A stretch of DNA of 64,000 nucleotides from Myxococcales bacterium (GTDB lineage: Bacteria > Myxococcota_A > Polyangia > Palsa-1104). Each line of letters opens with the position of its first letter. Positions within the stretch are counted from its first letter, which is position 1. Both the position numbers and the translations under genes were made by a program. The stretch covers positions 62,001 to 126,000 of the forward strand of contig PNAM01000017.1 of the NCBI GenBank assembly GCA_003170275.1, read 5' to 3'. The notes below the pieces were generated by a model. The model saw nothing but the letters and a program-made list of their open reading frames with translations. It was not told the DNA's origin and made no database searches. Positions 46,387 through 60,150 of this stretch are shown in pieces.

Positions 46387-47286
46387 CTATCGCGTGTACT
46401 TGTATTCGAAGCCGGTCGGCAAGAACATGCCGATCCCAACGCCGAAGACCAGGTTGTTGACGAAGTTCGACACGTAGGACGACTCCGGCGGCAGCGCGGT
46501 GGTAGTGGTCGGGCGGTTCGTCGGCTCGTACTTGTCGACGAACATGTAGTCCTTGATGTAGACCTGCAGCGCCAGCCACTTGGTGATGAACAGGCGGGTG
46601 CCGAGATCGATGTGCCACAGCACATCGAAGTTGGTGGCGGCGTCGTTCGCCGGATCGCGCGGGATCCACTGGGTCTGGATCACTCCGATGCCCGCCTGAA
46701 CGTAGGCCTCCCACTGGAAGATCCACTTGTTGAACAACGCGAACTTGCCGTAGATCGGCACGTACCCGAAGTTGAACGAGGCGCTGAAGAAATAGCGGTT
46801 CGCCGACGGCAGCACGCGGTCGTCGAGGCCGCGCAGGAACAGGTGCTCGAGCTGCTGCGGCTGGTAGTAGGTCGCCTCGAGCGCGATGTTCAGCGTCTCC
46901 GACAGGAAGAAGTTGGCGATACCGCCGAGCCCGTGGTGACGTACGACCGGCGAGTTGATGGTGACGTCGTACGTCGGGATCAACTCGATCCGGTGGTACT
47001 TCAGGATTGGCCGGCGCGGCACCGTGACGATGTCCTGCCAGGAGATCGAGCCGAGCTTGCCGGCTTCTCCGCCGCCCGACGCGGGAGTGGCTTCGGAGCC
47101 GGGCGCGGCAGGTTCATTGCCTGGCGGGCCCGGTTCGTTGCCTGGTGGGCCCGGCTCGCTGCCCGGTGGGGCAGGTTCCGACCCCGGTGGCGCCGGCTCC
47201 TGTGCCACAGCGAAACGCGCAGCTCCGCTGAGCACTACCGACACGCTGAGAGCGAGGATTCTCGCCCGGTTTCCGATTCTTCGCAT
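46387..47286 (-). CDS. Outer-membrane beta-barrel protein with Pro/Gly-rich N-terminus
   Basis: About 299 residues. A signal peptide (LSVSVVLSGAARFAVA) is followed by a repetitive EPAPPGSEPxxPGNEP linker (about 28-70), then a barrel with strands such as YHRIELIPTYDVTINSP and the C-terminal signature VYIKDYMFVDKY...FGVGIGMFLPTG. The repeat linker is encoded by near-identical 18-bp units around 47100-47190 and could vary in length. Start chosen at the ATG with GAGGTGAGC before it rather than nine codons upstream. It has its own sigma-70 promoter in the upstream gap. Confidence 0.75.
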   Translation of the reverse strand: MRRIGNRARILALSVSVVLSGAARFAVAQEPAPPGSEPAPPGSEPGPPGNEPGPPGNEPAAPGSEATPASGGGEAGKLGSISWQDIVTVPRRPILKYHRIELIPTYDVTINSPVVRHHGLGGIANFFLSETLNIALEATYYQPQQLEHLFLRGLDDRVLPSANRYFFSASFNFGYVPIYGKFALFNKWIFQWEAYVQAGIGVIQTQWIPRDPANDAATNFDVLWHIDLGTRLFITKWLALQVYIKDYMFVDKYEPTNRPTTTTALPPESSYVSNFVNNLVFGVGIGMFLPTGFEYKYTR

Positions 47287-47363
47287 GCTCACCTCGTTCT
47301 TGCGAGGTCCCAAATTCCTGTTACATTACCGCTACTTAACTGCGCTTCTCAAGAGTTCTGGCG

Positions 47364-47393
47364 ACTATATCACGCCATTTTTCAATCGATCAA
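47364..47393 (-). promoter_or_regulatory. Sigma-70 promoter of the barrel gene pair
   Basis: -35 TTGATC (47393-47388), 18-bp spacer, -10 TATAGT (47369-47364), in an unusually AT-rich gap. A second candidate, TTGAGA-18-TAATGT, lies closer to the gene. Confidence 0.5.
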
Positions 47394-47423
47394 GTAATTT
47401 ACGACGCCAACGTATCATTAGTG

Positions 47424-48542
47424 CTACGCCGCACTTTCCGTGTTCTCGTACAAGGCGTCGACGAACTCCTTCGGATCGAATTCGCGAAGATCGTCGACCT
47501 TCTCGCCGATTCCGACGAAGCGCACCGGCACCTTCAGCTCATCGCAAATACCTAGAATTACGCCGCCTTTTGCCGTTCCGTCGAGCTTGGTCAGGACGAT
47601 CCCGGTGATGTCCATCGCCTGCTTGAACATGACCGCCTGCGCGATCGCGTTCTGCCCGTTGGTGGCGTCGAGGACCAGGAAGGTCTCGTGCGGCGCCGAA
47701 GGCATCGCCTTCTGCACCACGCGGCGAACCTTCTGCAGCTCTTCCATTAGATTGGTCTTGGTGTGCAGCCGGCCCGCCGTGTCGGCGATCACGATGTCGT
47801 AGCCCTCGGCCTCGCCGCGCTTGATCGCGTCGAAGATCACCGACGAGGGATCGCCGCCTTCCTTGCCCTTGACGACGGGCGCGCCGGCGCGCTGGCCCCA
47901 GATCTCGAGCTGCTCGGTGGCTGCTGCGCGGAACGTGTCGCCGGCCGCGAGCAACACCTTTTTGCCCGCGCCCGCCCACTTCGCCGCCAGCTTGCCGATG
48001 GTGGTGGTCTTGCCGGCTCCGTTGACCCCGATGGTAAGGAGGACGAACGGCTTGGCGCGCCCGAGATCTACCTTGCCGCCGAGGGTCTGCGCCTCGGCGA
48101 GGATGTGCTCGGACTCCTTGCGGATCACCGTCCACACCGCGTCGGCGTCCTTGAGCTCGTTGCGCGACAGGCTCGAGCGCACCGCCTCGAACAGCTTGGA
48201 CGAGGTCTTCGCGCCGATGTCGGCGGTAAACAAGATCTCTTCGAGCTGATCGATCAGGCCGGCGTCGATCTGCTTCTTGCCGAGCAGGCTGCCGATGCGC
48301 GAGATGAATCCGCCGCGCGTCTTCTCCAGGCCTTCCTTGAGCGCCTTGCGTTTCTCGACGGCGACCGGCTGCTTCGACTCGGCCTCGGGCGGCACCAGCT
48401 TGAGATCGGGCCGCGCCTTTTCGCCTTCGGTCTCGGGCCGCGCGAGCGGTGCGCGCCGGCTTCGACGCAAGAGCACGATCGTGAGCAACACCACGAAGAC
48501 CACGGCGGCAGCGACGATCCCGTACATCACCGGCTGATTCAT
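47424..48542 (-). CDS. ftsY: Signal recognition particle receptor FtsY
   Basis: 372 residues. An N-terminal transmembrane helix (about 6-26) replaces the long acidic region of E. coli FtsY, followed by an SRP54_N helical domain and the NG GTPase with [30 protein letters not shown] and [10 protein letters not shown]. It docks the SRP-ribosome complex at the membrane for co-translational insertion. It has a TATAGT box at a 5-nt leader distance. In many bacteria ftsY neighbours smc; here smc is 2 kb away and divergent. Confidence 0.95.
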   Translation of the reverse strand: MNQPVMYGIVAAAVVFVVLLTIVLLRRSRRAPLARPETEGEKARPDLKLVPPEAESKQPVAVEKRKALKEGLEKTRGGFISRIGSLLGKKQIDAGLIDQLEEILFTADIGAKTSSKLFEAVRSSLSRNELKDADAVWTVIRKESEHILAEAQTLGGKVDLGRAKPFVLLTIGVNGAGKTTTIGKLAAKWAGAGKKVLLAAGDTFRAAATEQLEIWGQRAGAPVVKGKEGGDPSSVIFDAIKRGEAEGYDIVIADTAGRLHTKTNLMEELQKVRRVVQKAMPSAPHETFLVLDATNGQNAIAQAVMFKQAMDITGIVLTKLDGTAKGGVILGICDELKVPVRFVGIGEKVDDLREFDPKEFVDALYENTESAA

Positions 48543-48553
48543 CGGAAGCGCAG

Positions 48554-48559
48554 ACTATA
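48554..48559 (-). promoter_or_regulatory. -10 box (TATAGT) of ftsY
   Basis: Hexamer TATAGT ending 11 nt before the ATG, giving a predicted leader of about 5 nt. Confidence 0.45.
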
Positions 48560-48579
48560 GGGACTCCGTCGGTGCGAGG

Positions 48580-50343
48580 TCAAGTACGCGCGCGCGCCGA
48601 AACTTCCCGCGCCAGCCGCTCCGCCTCGGCAAGCACGCCCACGTCCGGCATGCGCGGTCCGAAATAGGCCTCCTCGACCAGACGGGTGAGCGCCGCCAGC
48701 TCGTCGACGATCAGCACCTTGTGCTCCATGTAGCGGAGCAGCTCGCGCGGGGTCCAGGTGGCAGTGAAGCCCGGCGTCGGCACCAGCGGCAACGCGACCT
48801 TTTGATAGACCGCGAAGATCTTCTCGCGGATCGGCACCAGCAGCACGCGAGTGGCGCGCAGCTCGCCGCGGTGGGGCAGGGTGCGCTCGAAGCGCTCGGG
48901 CACGTAGCCGCGCGCGCCCACCTCGACGACCACCGTGCCGGCGGGTAGCCCCTCGAGGACGAAGCGCGCCTCGTGATCCACGTCCATCTGGCGTTGCACG
49001 CCGCCGGCGCTGACGATCACCGTCGCGGTCGGCACCGGCGCGCCCGACGGCAGCTCACACACCTGGCCCGAGATGCCGAGATCGTGCGGGGCGCGCAGCG
49101 TCGACAGGAGGCGCGGCCGGCTCTCGGTGAGCCCGGCGCCGACGCGTGCCGCGCGTGCCTGCGACTTGCGCGAGCGCCGCTCGGCCAGCACGCGCCACGG
49201 CCGCCGTCGCCCGAGCGCGACCAGCCCGATCACCAGGCCGGTGAGCAGCGGCGACAGGTAGAAGGCCAGCGATCGCGGCTCGGGCGCGAGCACCGCCAGC
49301 GGCACCGCCGTCGAGTGGGACGCCTCGCGGAACGACAGGTTGGCCTGGTGGGCGTGATAGCGCGCCTCGAGGAACAGCGTTCCGGGGCGCTCGACGCCGC
49401 CCTTGAGCGACGCCGAGAAGCGGCCTTTCGAGTCGGTGGTCGCGCTCGCCAGCACGCGCGCCTCGTCTTCGCAACCCACCCTGCCCGGAGGGCAGGGGCC
49501 CACAGGGCCGAGCGCGACCATCTCGATCTGCGCGCCCTCGACGGGACCGGACGCGTCGGTGAGCTCGCCGTCGAGCGACACGCGCGCACTCCAGCCCAGC
49601 TCGGCCGACGAGGCCGCCAGCGTGACCCGGGTCGGCGTGGTCACCTTCACCGGGCGGGTCGCCTGCGCCGGATTGCGCAGCTCGTCGCCGGCGAAGCGCG
49701 CCCCCACCGTCGCCACCGTGCCCGGCTTGCCGAGCGTTGCGATCTCGAGGTCCTGATAGGCCTTGCCGTCGCGGTTGGTGGTGAGCCGCGCCACCTCGAG
49801 CCCGCCGACGGTGATCACCACCGGCAGCGCGACCGGATGAACCGCTCCCTCATGCGCCGATGACGGCGAGACCAGATCCACGTCGCCCTCGGGATCCTCG
49901 GCGCTCACCGCGATCGACAGCGTGCGCGCGCCCACCGAGGCCTCGGCCGGCGCCTCGAGCGTGAGGTTGGGCGTATGGCGCGAGACGTCGATGGTGCGGA
50001 CCAGCGGCGGCGCGGGCGCGTACTCGTCGTCGCCCCCCGCGTTGAGCTTGAAGGTGTACTGCCCGAGCGGCAGCGGCACCTTCCAACGAAACGCGCCGTC
50101 CACCCCGGTGGGCTCGGCATATCTATAGAAGCCATGCGCGCCATCGACCGCGATGGCCACCACCCGCCCGATGATCGGCTCTTCCTCCGACACGTCCATC
50201 AGCCGTCCGCGCACCAGCATCCCGCCTTGAACGCGCTGGATGGACTGCAGGTCGATGCGGGTTCGCGCGCGCACATGCAGCACCGGCTCGGCCGCCCCCA
50301 CGTTCCCAGCCACCAATAGAAGGAGGAGCAAAAGCGCGCGCAT
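48580..50343 (-). CDS. Exported membrane protein with regulatory-type beta domains
   Basis: About 587 residues. A signal peptide (LLLLLLLVAGNVGAAE) is followed by several Ig/carboxypeptidase-regulatory-like beta domains (about 25-340; DGAFRWKVPLPLGQYTFKL, SKGRFSASLKGGVERPGTLF), one transmembrane helix (about 355-375), a basic cytoplasmic-side region, another regulatory-like domain (GISGQVCELPSGAPVPTATVIV) and a tail resembling DUF4129 (RYMEHKVLIVDELAALTRLVEEA). The start at 50343 is chosen at the signal peptide, although the frame is open to 50478. Near 49479-49497 the coding sequence contains an 8-bp-stem hairpin. Function unknown. Confidence 0.7.
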   Translation of the reverse strand: MRALLLLLLLVAGNVGAAEPVLHVRARTRIDLQSIQRVQGGMLVRGRLMDVSEEEPIIGRVVAIAVDGAHGFYRYAEPTGVDGAFRWKVPLPLGQYTFKLNAGGDDEYAPAPPLVRTIDVSRHTPNLTLEAPAEASVGARTLSIAVSAEDPEGDVDLVSPSSAHEGAVHPVALPVVITVGGLEVARLTTNRDGKAYQDLEIATLGKPGTVATVGARFAGDELRNPAQATRPVKVTTPTRVTLAASSAELGWSARVSLDGELTDASGPVEGAQIEMVALGPVGPCPPGRVGCEDEARVLASATTDSKGRFSASLKGGVERPGTLFLEARYHAHQANLSFREASHSTAVPLAVLAPEPRSLAFYLSPLLTGLVIGLVALGRRRPWRVLAERRSRKSQARAARVGAGLTESRPRLLSTLRAPHDLGISGQVCELPSGAPVPTATVIVSAGGVQRQMDVDHEARFVLEGLPAGTVVVEVGARGYVPERFERTLPHRGELRATRVLLVPIREKIFAVYQKVALPLVPTPGFTATWTPRELLRYMEHKVLIVDELAALTRLVEEAYFGPRMPDVGVLAEAERLAREVSARART

Positions 50344-50464
50344 CGGCTGGGGAATCATACGCTGGGAGCAAAAAATTTGTGCATTCGTGGGTTTGGCGGG
50401 AAAGTCCGAAGTAGTGCTTTGCCCCTTAAAAGCTCGTTGAGATCTACAGCGCTGCGTGTTAGCT

Positions 50465-50494
50465 TTGGCCTGCTGCATGACACTACGTTACGAT
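50465..50494 (+). promoter_or_regulatory. Putative smc promoter
   Basis: TTGGCC (50465-50470), 18-bp spacer, TACGAT (50489-50494), in the 181-bp divergent gap upstream of smc. The mRNA would have a short leader with AAGAGGTG as ribosome-binding site. Confidence 0.4.
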
Positions 50495-50524
50495 ACATGA
50501 TGACGGCCAAGAGGTGAAAAGCGC

Positions 50525-54145
<3,621 letters not shown>

Positions 54146-54157
54146 GCCTGCTGGTGC

Positions 54158-54163
54158 TATAGT
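54158..54163 (+). promoter_or_regulatory. -10 box (TATAGT) with extended TGC before the exported-protein gene
   Basis: TGC-TATAGT, ending exactly 6 nt before the ATG at 54170, a clear leaderless arrangement with an extended -10. Confidence 0.55.
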
Positions 54164-54169
54164 CGGTCG

Positions 54170-54847
54170 ATGACCCGGTGCGGGTTTCTCGTCTCGATCT
54201 TTCTGTTCGCTTCCACCGCTCACGCCGAGGACAAGACCGTCGCCAAGCTGTCGCTGGCCAACGGCGAAAATTTTCCCGCCATCGACGTCTGGGTCACGCG
54301 CGCGGCCGGCAAGGACGGCTCGCTGGTCGTCAAGCTGATCGCCAAGGGCGTCGGCGCCAAGCCGCAGGCGCTCACCATCTACCAGGGTGGCGGCGATGAC
54401 GACGGCGCGGGGGACGCGGAGGTACGCGGCATCAAGGCCAGCGCGTTCGACCTGCCGGGCGGCAAGAAGGGCGTGCGCGTCGACCTCGTCTACCGCCTAC
54501 CCGACGGCAAGAAGAAGGACGAGCAGACCGACACCACGCTGGTCGGGTTCGGCGGCGGCAAGACCCACAAGCTGCTCGAGCTGCGCACGCGCCTGGCGCA
54601 CGATCGCTCGAAGGTGTGCCGCGAGTCCGAAGAGATCGCGCTGGCCCTCGAAGGCGACGCGCTCGCCGCTTCGCGCAGCCTCAAGCTCGACTCGGCGCTC
54701 GGCGACGACGACCTGCCGCTCGACAAGAGCTGCAAGTCACCGCGCGGCGTGGCCAAGAAGCTCTACAAGTGGGCGAACGAAAAGTTCGTCGATCCGGATG
54801 ACGCTCCGGCCGCGCCGGATGGCGGCACGCCGGACAGCGACGACTGA
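54170..54847 (+). CDS. Exported protein of unknown function
   Basis: 225 residues. Signal peptide (FLVSIFLFASTAHAED), then a beta-rich domain with many Lys/Asp/Gly pairs (NGENFPAIDVWVTRAAGKDG, KKGVRVDLVYRLPDGKKKDEQ) and a helical C-terminal part with two cysteines (SKVCRESEEIALAL, DKSCKSP). Acidic tail. No family recognised. Confidence 0.6.
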   Translation: MTRCGFLVSIFLFASTAHAEDKTVAKLSLANGENFPAIDVWVTRAAGKDGSLVVKLIAKGVGAKPQALTIYQGGGDDDGAGDAEVRGIKASAFDLPGGKKGVRVDLVYRLPDGKKKDEQTDTTLVGFGGGKTHKLLELRTRLAHDRSKVCRESEEIALALEGDALAASRSLKLDSALGDDDLPLDKSCKSPRGVAKKLYKWANEKFVDPDDAPAAPDGGTPDSDD

Positions 54848-54857
54848 TTCTCGGGAG

Positions 54858-55160
54858 CTACTTGCGGAAGCGGGAGAGGTTCGCGGGGAGCGTATCGAGC
54901 GCGGGAAATTCCTTGTCGGGGTGCAGTTTCTTGGCGCGATCGAGGAGGACCTGCTCACTCTCGACGTTGTTCGGGTCCGGAACGCAGCACTCGACCGGGC
55001 AGACCGCCTGGCACGCTTCGTAGTCGTGGAACCCGACGCACTCGGTGCACAGGTTCGGATCGATGATGTAGATGTCGTCGCCCTCGGAGATGGCCTCGTT
55101 GGGGCACTCGGGCTCGCAGGCGCCGCAGTTGATGCACTCCTCGGTGATCATCGTGGCCAT
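54858..55160 (-). CDS. 2[4Fe-4S] ferredoxin, YfhL-type
   Basis: 100 residues. Two iron-sulfur motifs: Cys9, 12, 15 and 19 (CINCGACEPEC) and Cys38, 41, 50 and 54, with the longer CTEC-x8-C spacing typical of YfhL / Allochromatium-type ferredoxins, followed by CC and a C-terminal helix. It is a low-potential soluble electron carrier. Ribosome-binding site GAAGGAGA. It has its own promoter, so it is separate from the upstream operon. Confidence 0.9.
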   Translation of the reverse strand: MATMITEECINCGACEPECPNEAISEGDDIYIIDPNLCTECVGFHDYEACQAVCPVECCVPDPNNVESEQVLLDRAKKLHPDKEFPALDTLPANLSRFRK

Positions 55161-55186
55161 GGTTTTGTGCGTCTCCTTCGCGGTTG

Positions 55187-55215
55187 TAGATAAGATACAA
55201 CAACCAGCCCGTCAA
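55187..55215 (-). promoter_or_regulatory. Sigma-70 promoter of the ferredoxin gene
   Basis: -35 TTGACG (55215-55210), 17-bp spacer, -10 TATCTA (55192-55187). GGTTGT/ACAACC inverted repeats flank the -10 and could be an operator. Confidence 0.6.
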
Positions 55216-55224
55216 TGAGAAACG

Positions 55225-55809
55225 CTATCTCGGCGCGCACTTCACCAACGCTGCCGCGATCGCCGAGAGCCCGCGCGCCGCGCGCTGATTGCGGGCCCAC
55301 GGCCAGCGCGCCGGCACGTGTACGAAGGCCACCGGAGGCGCGTTTGGGCGGCCGGCGGCCAGGCCGAGCGCGTGGTAGAGCGCGGCGTTGCAGCAGAAGG
55401 TCCCGGCGTGTGACGACACCTCGCACGGGACGCCCGCGGCCAGCGCGGCGTTGGCGATCGGTCGCGGATCGAACCCCACCTTGCGCGCCGCCTCGCCGCC
55501 GTGCTCGACCTCTTCGTCGATCGGCCGCGCGCCCGCGTTGTCGCCGAGCCGCGCGTGCGCCACGTTGACCGCCATGCGCTCGATCTGCAGCTTGCGCGCG
55601 CTGCCGGCCTCGCCCACCAGCAGCACCACCGTCGGATCGTGCTCGAACAGCGACGCCACCGCGCTCTTGAGCTCGGCGAACACCGTCGGCAGCTTCACCA
55701 CCGCCACGGGATGACCCGCGATGTTGGCGCCGTCGAGAAACTGCGCCGCCTCGTGCGAACGGTTGCGCCGCCGCCCGCCGAACGGCTCGAACGCACCGAC
55801 GACGATCAT
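55225..55809 (-). CDS. pcp: Pyroglutamyl-peptidase I (pyrrolidone-carboxylate peptidase)
   Basis: 194 residues. It removes N-terminal pyroglutamate from peptides. Family marks are present: GAFEPFGGRRRNRS at the start, the Glu region VGEAGSARKLQIERMAVNVA, the nucleophilic Cys in AGTFCCN, and the His in FVHVP. The ATG overlaps the stop of the DUF58 gene upstream, an odd neighbour for a peptidase. Confidence 0.85.
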   Translation of the reverse strand: MIVVGAFEPFGGRRRNRSHEAAQFLDGANIAGHPVAVVKLPTVFAELKSAVASLFEHDPTVVLLVGEAGSARKLQIERMAVNVAHARLGDNAGARPIDEEVEHGGEAARKVGFDPRPIANAALAAGVPCEVSSHAGTFCCNAALYHALGLAAGRPNAPPVAFVHVPARWPWARNQRAARGLSAIAAALVKCAPR

Positions 55810-57509
55810 GCGGCGCGGACCGGGCGGCCCGCCGACTTGCCGGGCGTCATCTGCGCGATCACGCGCCCGGCCGAGTCCCCCGGCCCGACCGGCACCACGC
55901 GCACGCCGAGCGCGCCGACGCGCCGCCAGGCCACCCGCTCGCGCCGCTGCTCGTCCCAGAAGACGATCTCGGCCACCGCCGGATCGCCCTCGGCGTGCAG
56001 CGCGCCAAAGAGCCGGGCCGACGGTGCGGCGCACGCCAGGTGATGGCCGCGCCGGCGCGCCAGCTTGACCGCGCGCGCCACCGGCTCGAGCCCCGCGTCG
56101 AGCCCCTCGAGGTCGGAGATCACCAGGATGCGTTGCGTGCCGCGTCCGGTCGCCACCCGCTCGAGCGCCTGCTGTAACCCCTGCGCGCGCCGGCCCGCCT
56201 GCACCGAGCGGCGGTAGGGGAGCTCGATGCCGCGCATCCGGCAATAGAGCCGCAGCCGCTCGAGATCGCGCGTGGCGGCTTTGATCGGGGCTGCGCGTGG
56301 GCCGGGCGAGCCGATGGCCGCTTCGACCGCCTTGAACAACAGGCGCAGATCGAACAGCTCGCCCGCCGGCGAGGAGGCGAGGTGCGCCCAGCTCGGATCG
56401 TCGATCGGCGGCGTGGTCGCGAGCCGCGTGTCCACGCCCTCCTGATACAGGAGGTAGCGCGCCACCGCCGACACCAGCTCGGAGTCGGTGAGCTCGGTGA
56501 GATCTTCGTCGACCACGGTCATCGCTTCGAGCAGCGGCTCGAGCAAGCGGAGCCGGTGCACGGGCCCGTCGTTGGCCTTCACCTCGGCGACGATGCGTCC
56601 GTCGTAGGTGACCAGCCCCACGCGGTCGCCCGCCTCGAGCGCCGCGCGCGCGTAGCTGGTCGCCAGCTCGATCGCGAAGTCGAGCTTGGTCGCGCCCGGC
56701 CGTCCCTGCCGCATGGTCGCGCCCAGATCGACGAGCAGGAAGTGGGTCACCATGGTCTCGCGATCGAGCTCGCGGACCATCAGCTTGCCGGTGCGCGCGG
56801 TGGCCTTCCACGCGATCTGCTTGAACGGATCGCCGGGCGAGTGCTCGCGCAGCTCGCGCAGATCGCCGCCGAGCCCGCGGAAGCGCTGCGCGTGCAGGCC
56901 GAGGCGCTCGTGCGGCGCGCCCGAGGCCGGCCGCGGCAGGATCGGCGACGACTGACCGAGACGCCGCGGGAACACCTTGATCGACAGCGGGTTGGGAAAG
57001 TACGCCTCGACCGCGCACAGCCCGAGCGGATCGGAGATCTCGACCGTCGCGCCGTGCAGATGCCAGGTGCCCACCTGGTTGGCGGTCATCTCGCCGGTGA
57101 CCGTGACCTCGCGGCGATCGCCGAGATCGAGCGCGATCGGTCCGGGCCCGTCGAGCGTCGAGGAGGAGAACACGCGCAGGGTGGCGCGGCCGAGCGCGCG
57201 CACCGATCGATTGCGCAGCGTGACCAGTAGCTGGAACGAGCGGCCGACCACGAAGTTGTCGTAGTCCGAGTCGGCGCGCTTGAGCACCCATTGCAGCTCG
57301 AGGTGGCGCCGCCAGATCAGCACCGACGATGGGAAGAAGTGCAGGTAGAGCGCGCACAGCGTGGTGATCATGGCCACGCCCAGCGCCGCCACCTGCCACG
57401 ACGAGGCCAGCGTCCCCAGCGCGAGCAGCACGCCGCCGCCGAACGCCCAGGCGCGACCGCGCGCGCTCAGCGACGGCGCACGTCCCTGGCGTCGCAAGTC
57501 GCGCGCCAC
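55806..57509 (-). CDS. DUF58 membrane protein
   Basis: 567 residues. Two transmembrane helices near the N-terminus (AWAFGGGVLLALGTLASSW, VAALGVAMITTLCALYL) precede a beta region and the DUF58 motif ELREHSPGDPFKQIAWKATARTG followed by KLMVRELDRE, then a vWA-like domain (LVDLGATMRQG, ILVISDLEGLD). It is the usual partner of MoxR ATPases. GTG start, 10 bp after the MoxR gene. Confidence 0.85.
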   Translation of the reverse strand: MARDLRRQGRAPSLSARGRAWAFGGGVLLALGTLASSWQVAALGVAMITTLCALYLHFFPSSVLIWRRHLELQWVLKRADSDYDNFVVGRSFQLLVTLRNRSVRALGRATLRVFSSSTLDGPGPIALDLGDRREVTVTGEMTANQVGTWHLHGATVEISDPLGLCAVEAYFPNPLSIKVFPRRLGQSSPILPRPASGAPHERLGLHAQRFRGLGGDLRELREHSPGDPFKQIAWKATARTGKLMVRELDRETMVTHFLLVDLGATMRQGRPGATKLDFAIELATSYARAALEAGDRVGLVTYDGRIVAEVKANDGPVHRLRLLEPLLEAMTVVDEDLTELTDSELVSAVARYLLYQEGVDTRLATTPPIDDPSWAHLASSPAGELFDLRLLFKAVEAAIGSPGPRAAPIKAATRDLERLRLYCRMRGIELPYRRSVQAGRRAQGLQQALERVATGRGTQRILVISDLEGLDAGLEPVARAVKLARRRGHHLACAAPSARLFGALHAEGDPAVAEIVFWDEQRRERVAWRRVGALGVRVVPVGPGDSAGRVIAQMTPGKSAGRPVRAA

Positions 57510-57519
57510 TACGCGGGCC

Positions 57520-58506
<987 letters not shown>

Positions 58507-58513
58507 GGATCCT

Positions 58514-59794
58514 CTAGACCTCGCGGGAAGCGTTCGGGTTCTCATCCAGTGATTCGAACAGCGCGGTCGCCAGTTGGTGCATGCGGATCAGCGTGCGCCG
58601 GCCGACGCGCTCATCCGGCATGATTTCGCCGTCGACGGTACGCCAGCGGATCTTGTGGAGGATGCGCCACAGCTCGGCCGCGCGCTGCCCGGCGAGCGGG
58701 CCGAACAGCGCGCTCACCTTCTGCAACAGCGCCTGTGGACCGAGGTAGTCGAAGTCGATCTTCTCGCCGAGCGCGTTCTCCAGACGGCCGAGCGCCTCTT
58801 CGCGCACGATCCCGGCGGGCAGCGCGTAGTCCCACGGCAGGCCCGCCAGCGGGTGACGCTCGTCGATGCCCGGCGCGAGCAGCCGTCCGACGCGCGTCCA
58901 GCGATCGCGGATCTCGTTGCGCGAGGGAAACGCGCCGGCGAGCAGCAACAGCGCCACCAGCGCGGTCGCCGAGGCGAGCGCATACAGCGAGCGCGGGTCG
59001 CCGAGCGCCGTCTTCAGGCTGCTGTTTACGTCGGCCATCTTCTTGTTGAACTGCCCGAAGGCGGAGTCGGTCTTGGGCGCGGCGGGCAGGTTCGCGCGCG
59101 GCTCGCCCCGTGCGGTGAAGGTCTGCGTGAACAGGTGGATCTTGTCCTGGCCCGCGCGGCAGGTGTGCTCTACGAGCGCGTGCGCGAACGCGCGGTTGCC
59201 GTCGATCTCCAGCATGTTGTTGATGAACACCGACGGATCGGCGATCGCCACGAAGTGTCCCTGCGCGACGCGCCCCTCGACCACCAGCGCCGCGCCCGGG
59301 GCGAACTCGAAGGTGGCCGGGGTGGCGGTCTCGAACGAAGCGGGGTGGTTGGCCACCAGCACCGGGGTCGAATGGCCGAGCTCGCTCTGCCAGCGCAGGT
59401 GCGCCACCGGCAGGTTCGGGTTGTGATCGTAGCGGCCGAGCTCGGTGTCGGGCGCCTCGAAGCTCGGGTGCCCGCGGCGAATGCCCAGCACCTGCAGCGC
59501 TTGCGTGGCCGCGCCGAAGTCGTCGGCGATCACCACGCGCCCGCCGGCTTTGAGCCAGCGCTCGAGCTTGTCCGGCTCGATCGCCGCGCGCGGGTACACG
59601 AACCACAACACGTCGTTGGCCTCGAGCGCCGACCAGTCGAGCGTCGCCGACGGCTCCATCTCGCAGCCCGCCGAGCGCGACTCCTCGAGCAGCTTCGAGA
59701 GCCCGTTCCACTCGCTCGACGCCGGCGCATAATCCGGTGCGCCCCACGCCACCGAGGAGACCAACGCGAGCGCTGCGATCGGGGCCGCCCTCAC
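58514..59794 (-). CDS. DUF4350 membrane protein
   Basis: 426 residues. A signal-like N-terminus ([15 protein letters not shown]) is followed by a flavodoxin/GAT-like domain ([44 protein letters not shown]), a transmembrane helix (about 290-312), and a helical cytoplasmic C-terminal region. Fits DUF4350, often found upstream of MoxR and DUF58. The GTG overlaps the stop of the roadblock gene (GTGA). Confidence 0.78.
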   Translation of the reverse strand: MRAAPIAALALVSSVAWGAPDYAPASSEWNGLSKLLEESRSAGCEMEPSATLDWSALEANDVLWFVYPRAAIEPDKLERWLKAGGRVVIADDFGAATQALQVLGIRRGHPSFEAPDTELGRYDHNPNLPVAHLRWQSELGHSTPVLVANHPASFETATPATFEFAPGAALVVEGRVAQGHFVAIADPSVFINNMLEIDGNRAFAHALVEHTCRAGQDKIHLFTQTFTARGEPRANLPAAPKTDSAFGQFNKKMADVNSSLKTALGDPRSLYALASATALVALLLLAGAFPSRNEIRDRWTRVGRLLAPGIDERHPLAGLPWDYALPAGIVREEALGRLENALGEKIDFDYLGPQALLQKVSALFGPLAGQRAAELWRILHKIRWRTVDGEIMPDERVGRRTLIRMHQLATALFESLDENPNASREV

Positions 59795-60150
59795 ATTTCC
59801 CTCTGCAGGCTTTGCGCGGAGCGCTCGAGCTCGCGGCGGGCGGTGCCGAGGTGGGTCGCGCGCGAGGTGGCCAGCACGACGTAGTACCTCTCGGTCACGC
59901 GGCGCACGAAGACCAGCGCGCTGTCGCCTTCGACCCACAGCTCCTCGATGCCGCCGCCGCCGATCTTTTGCAGGAACTGGGTGGCGGCGTTGAACACCAC
60001 GCCCCAGTGCGCGCCGACCAGCTGGATCTCGAGCGGCGGAATGTGCGCGAACTGATCGACCGCCTCGCCCTCCCAGTCGGCGAAGATCGCGCCGACCGCG
60101 CCCGGCACGCGCAGCACCATCTGCTCGAGGATCTGCCCGAACGCGCTCAT
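59791..60150 (-). CDS. Roadblock/LC7 domain protein
   Basis: 119 residues, one roadblock/LC7 domain: FGQILEQMVLRVPGAVGAIF, then DWEGEAVDQFAHIP, then ELWVEGDSALVFVRRVTERYYVV and a C-terminal helix. Roadblock proteins such as MglB act as GTPase regulators or scaffolds. No GTPase gene is next to it. ATGA overlap with the PPIase gene and GTGA overlap with DUF4350. Confidence 0.8.
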   Translation of the reverse strand: MSAFGQILEQMVLRVPGAVGAIFADWEGEAVDQFAHIPPLEIQLVGAHWGVVFNAATQFLQKIGGGGIEELWVEGDSALVFVRRVTERYYVVLATSRATHLGTARRELERSAQSLQREM

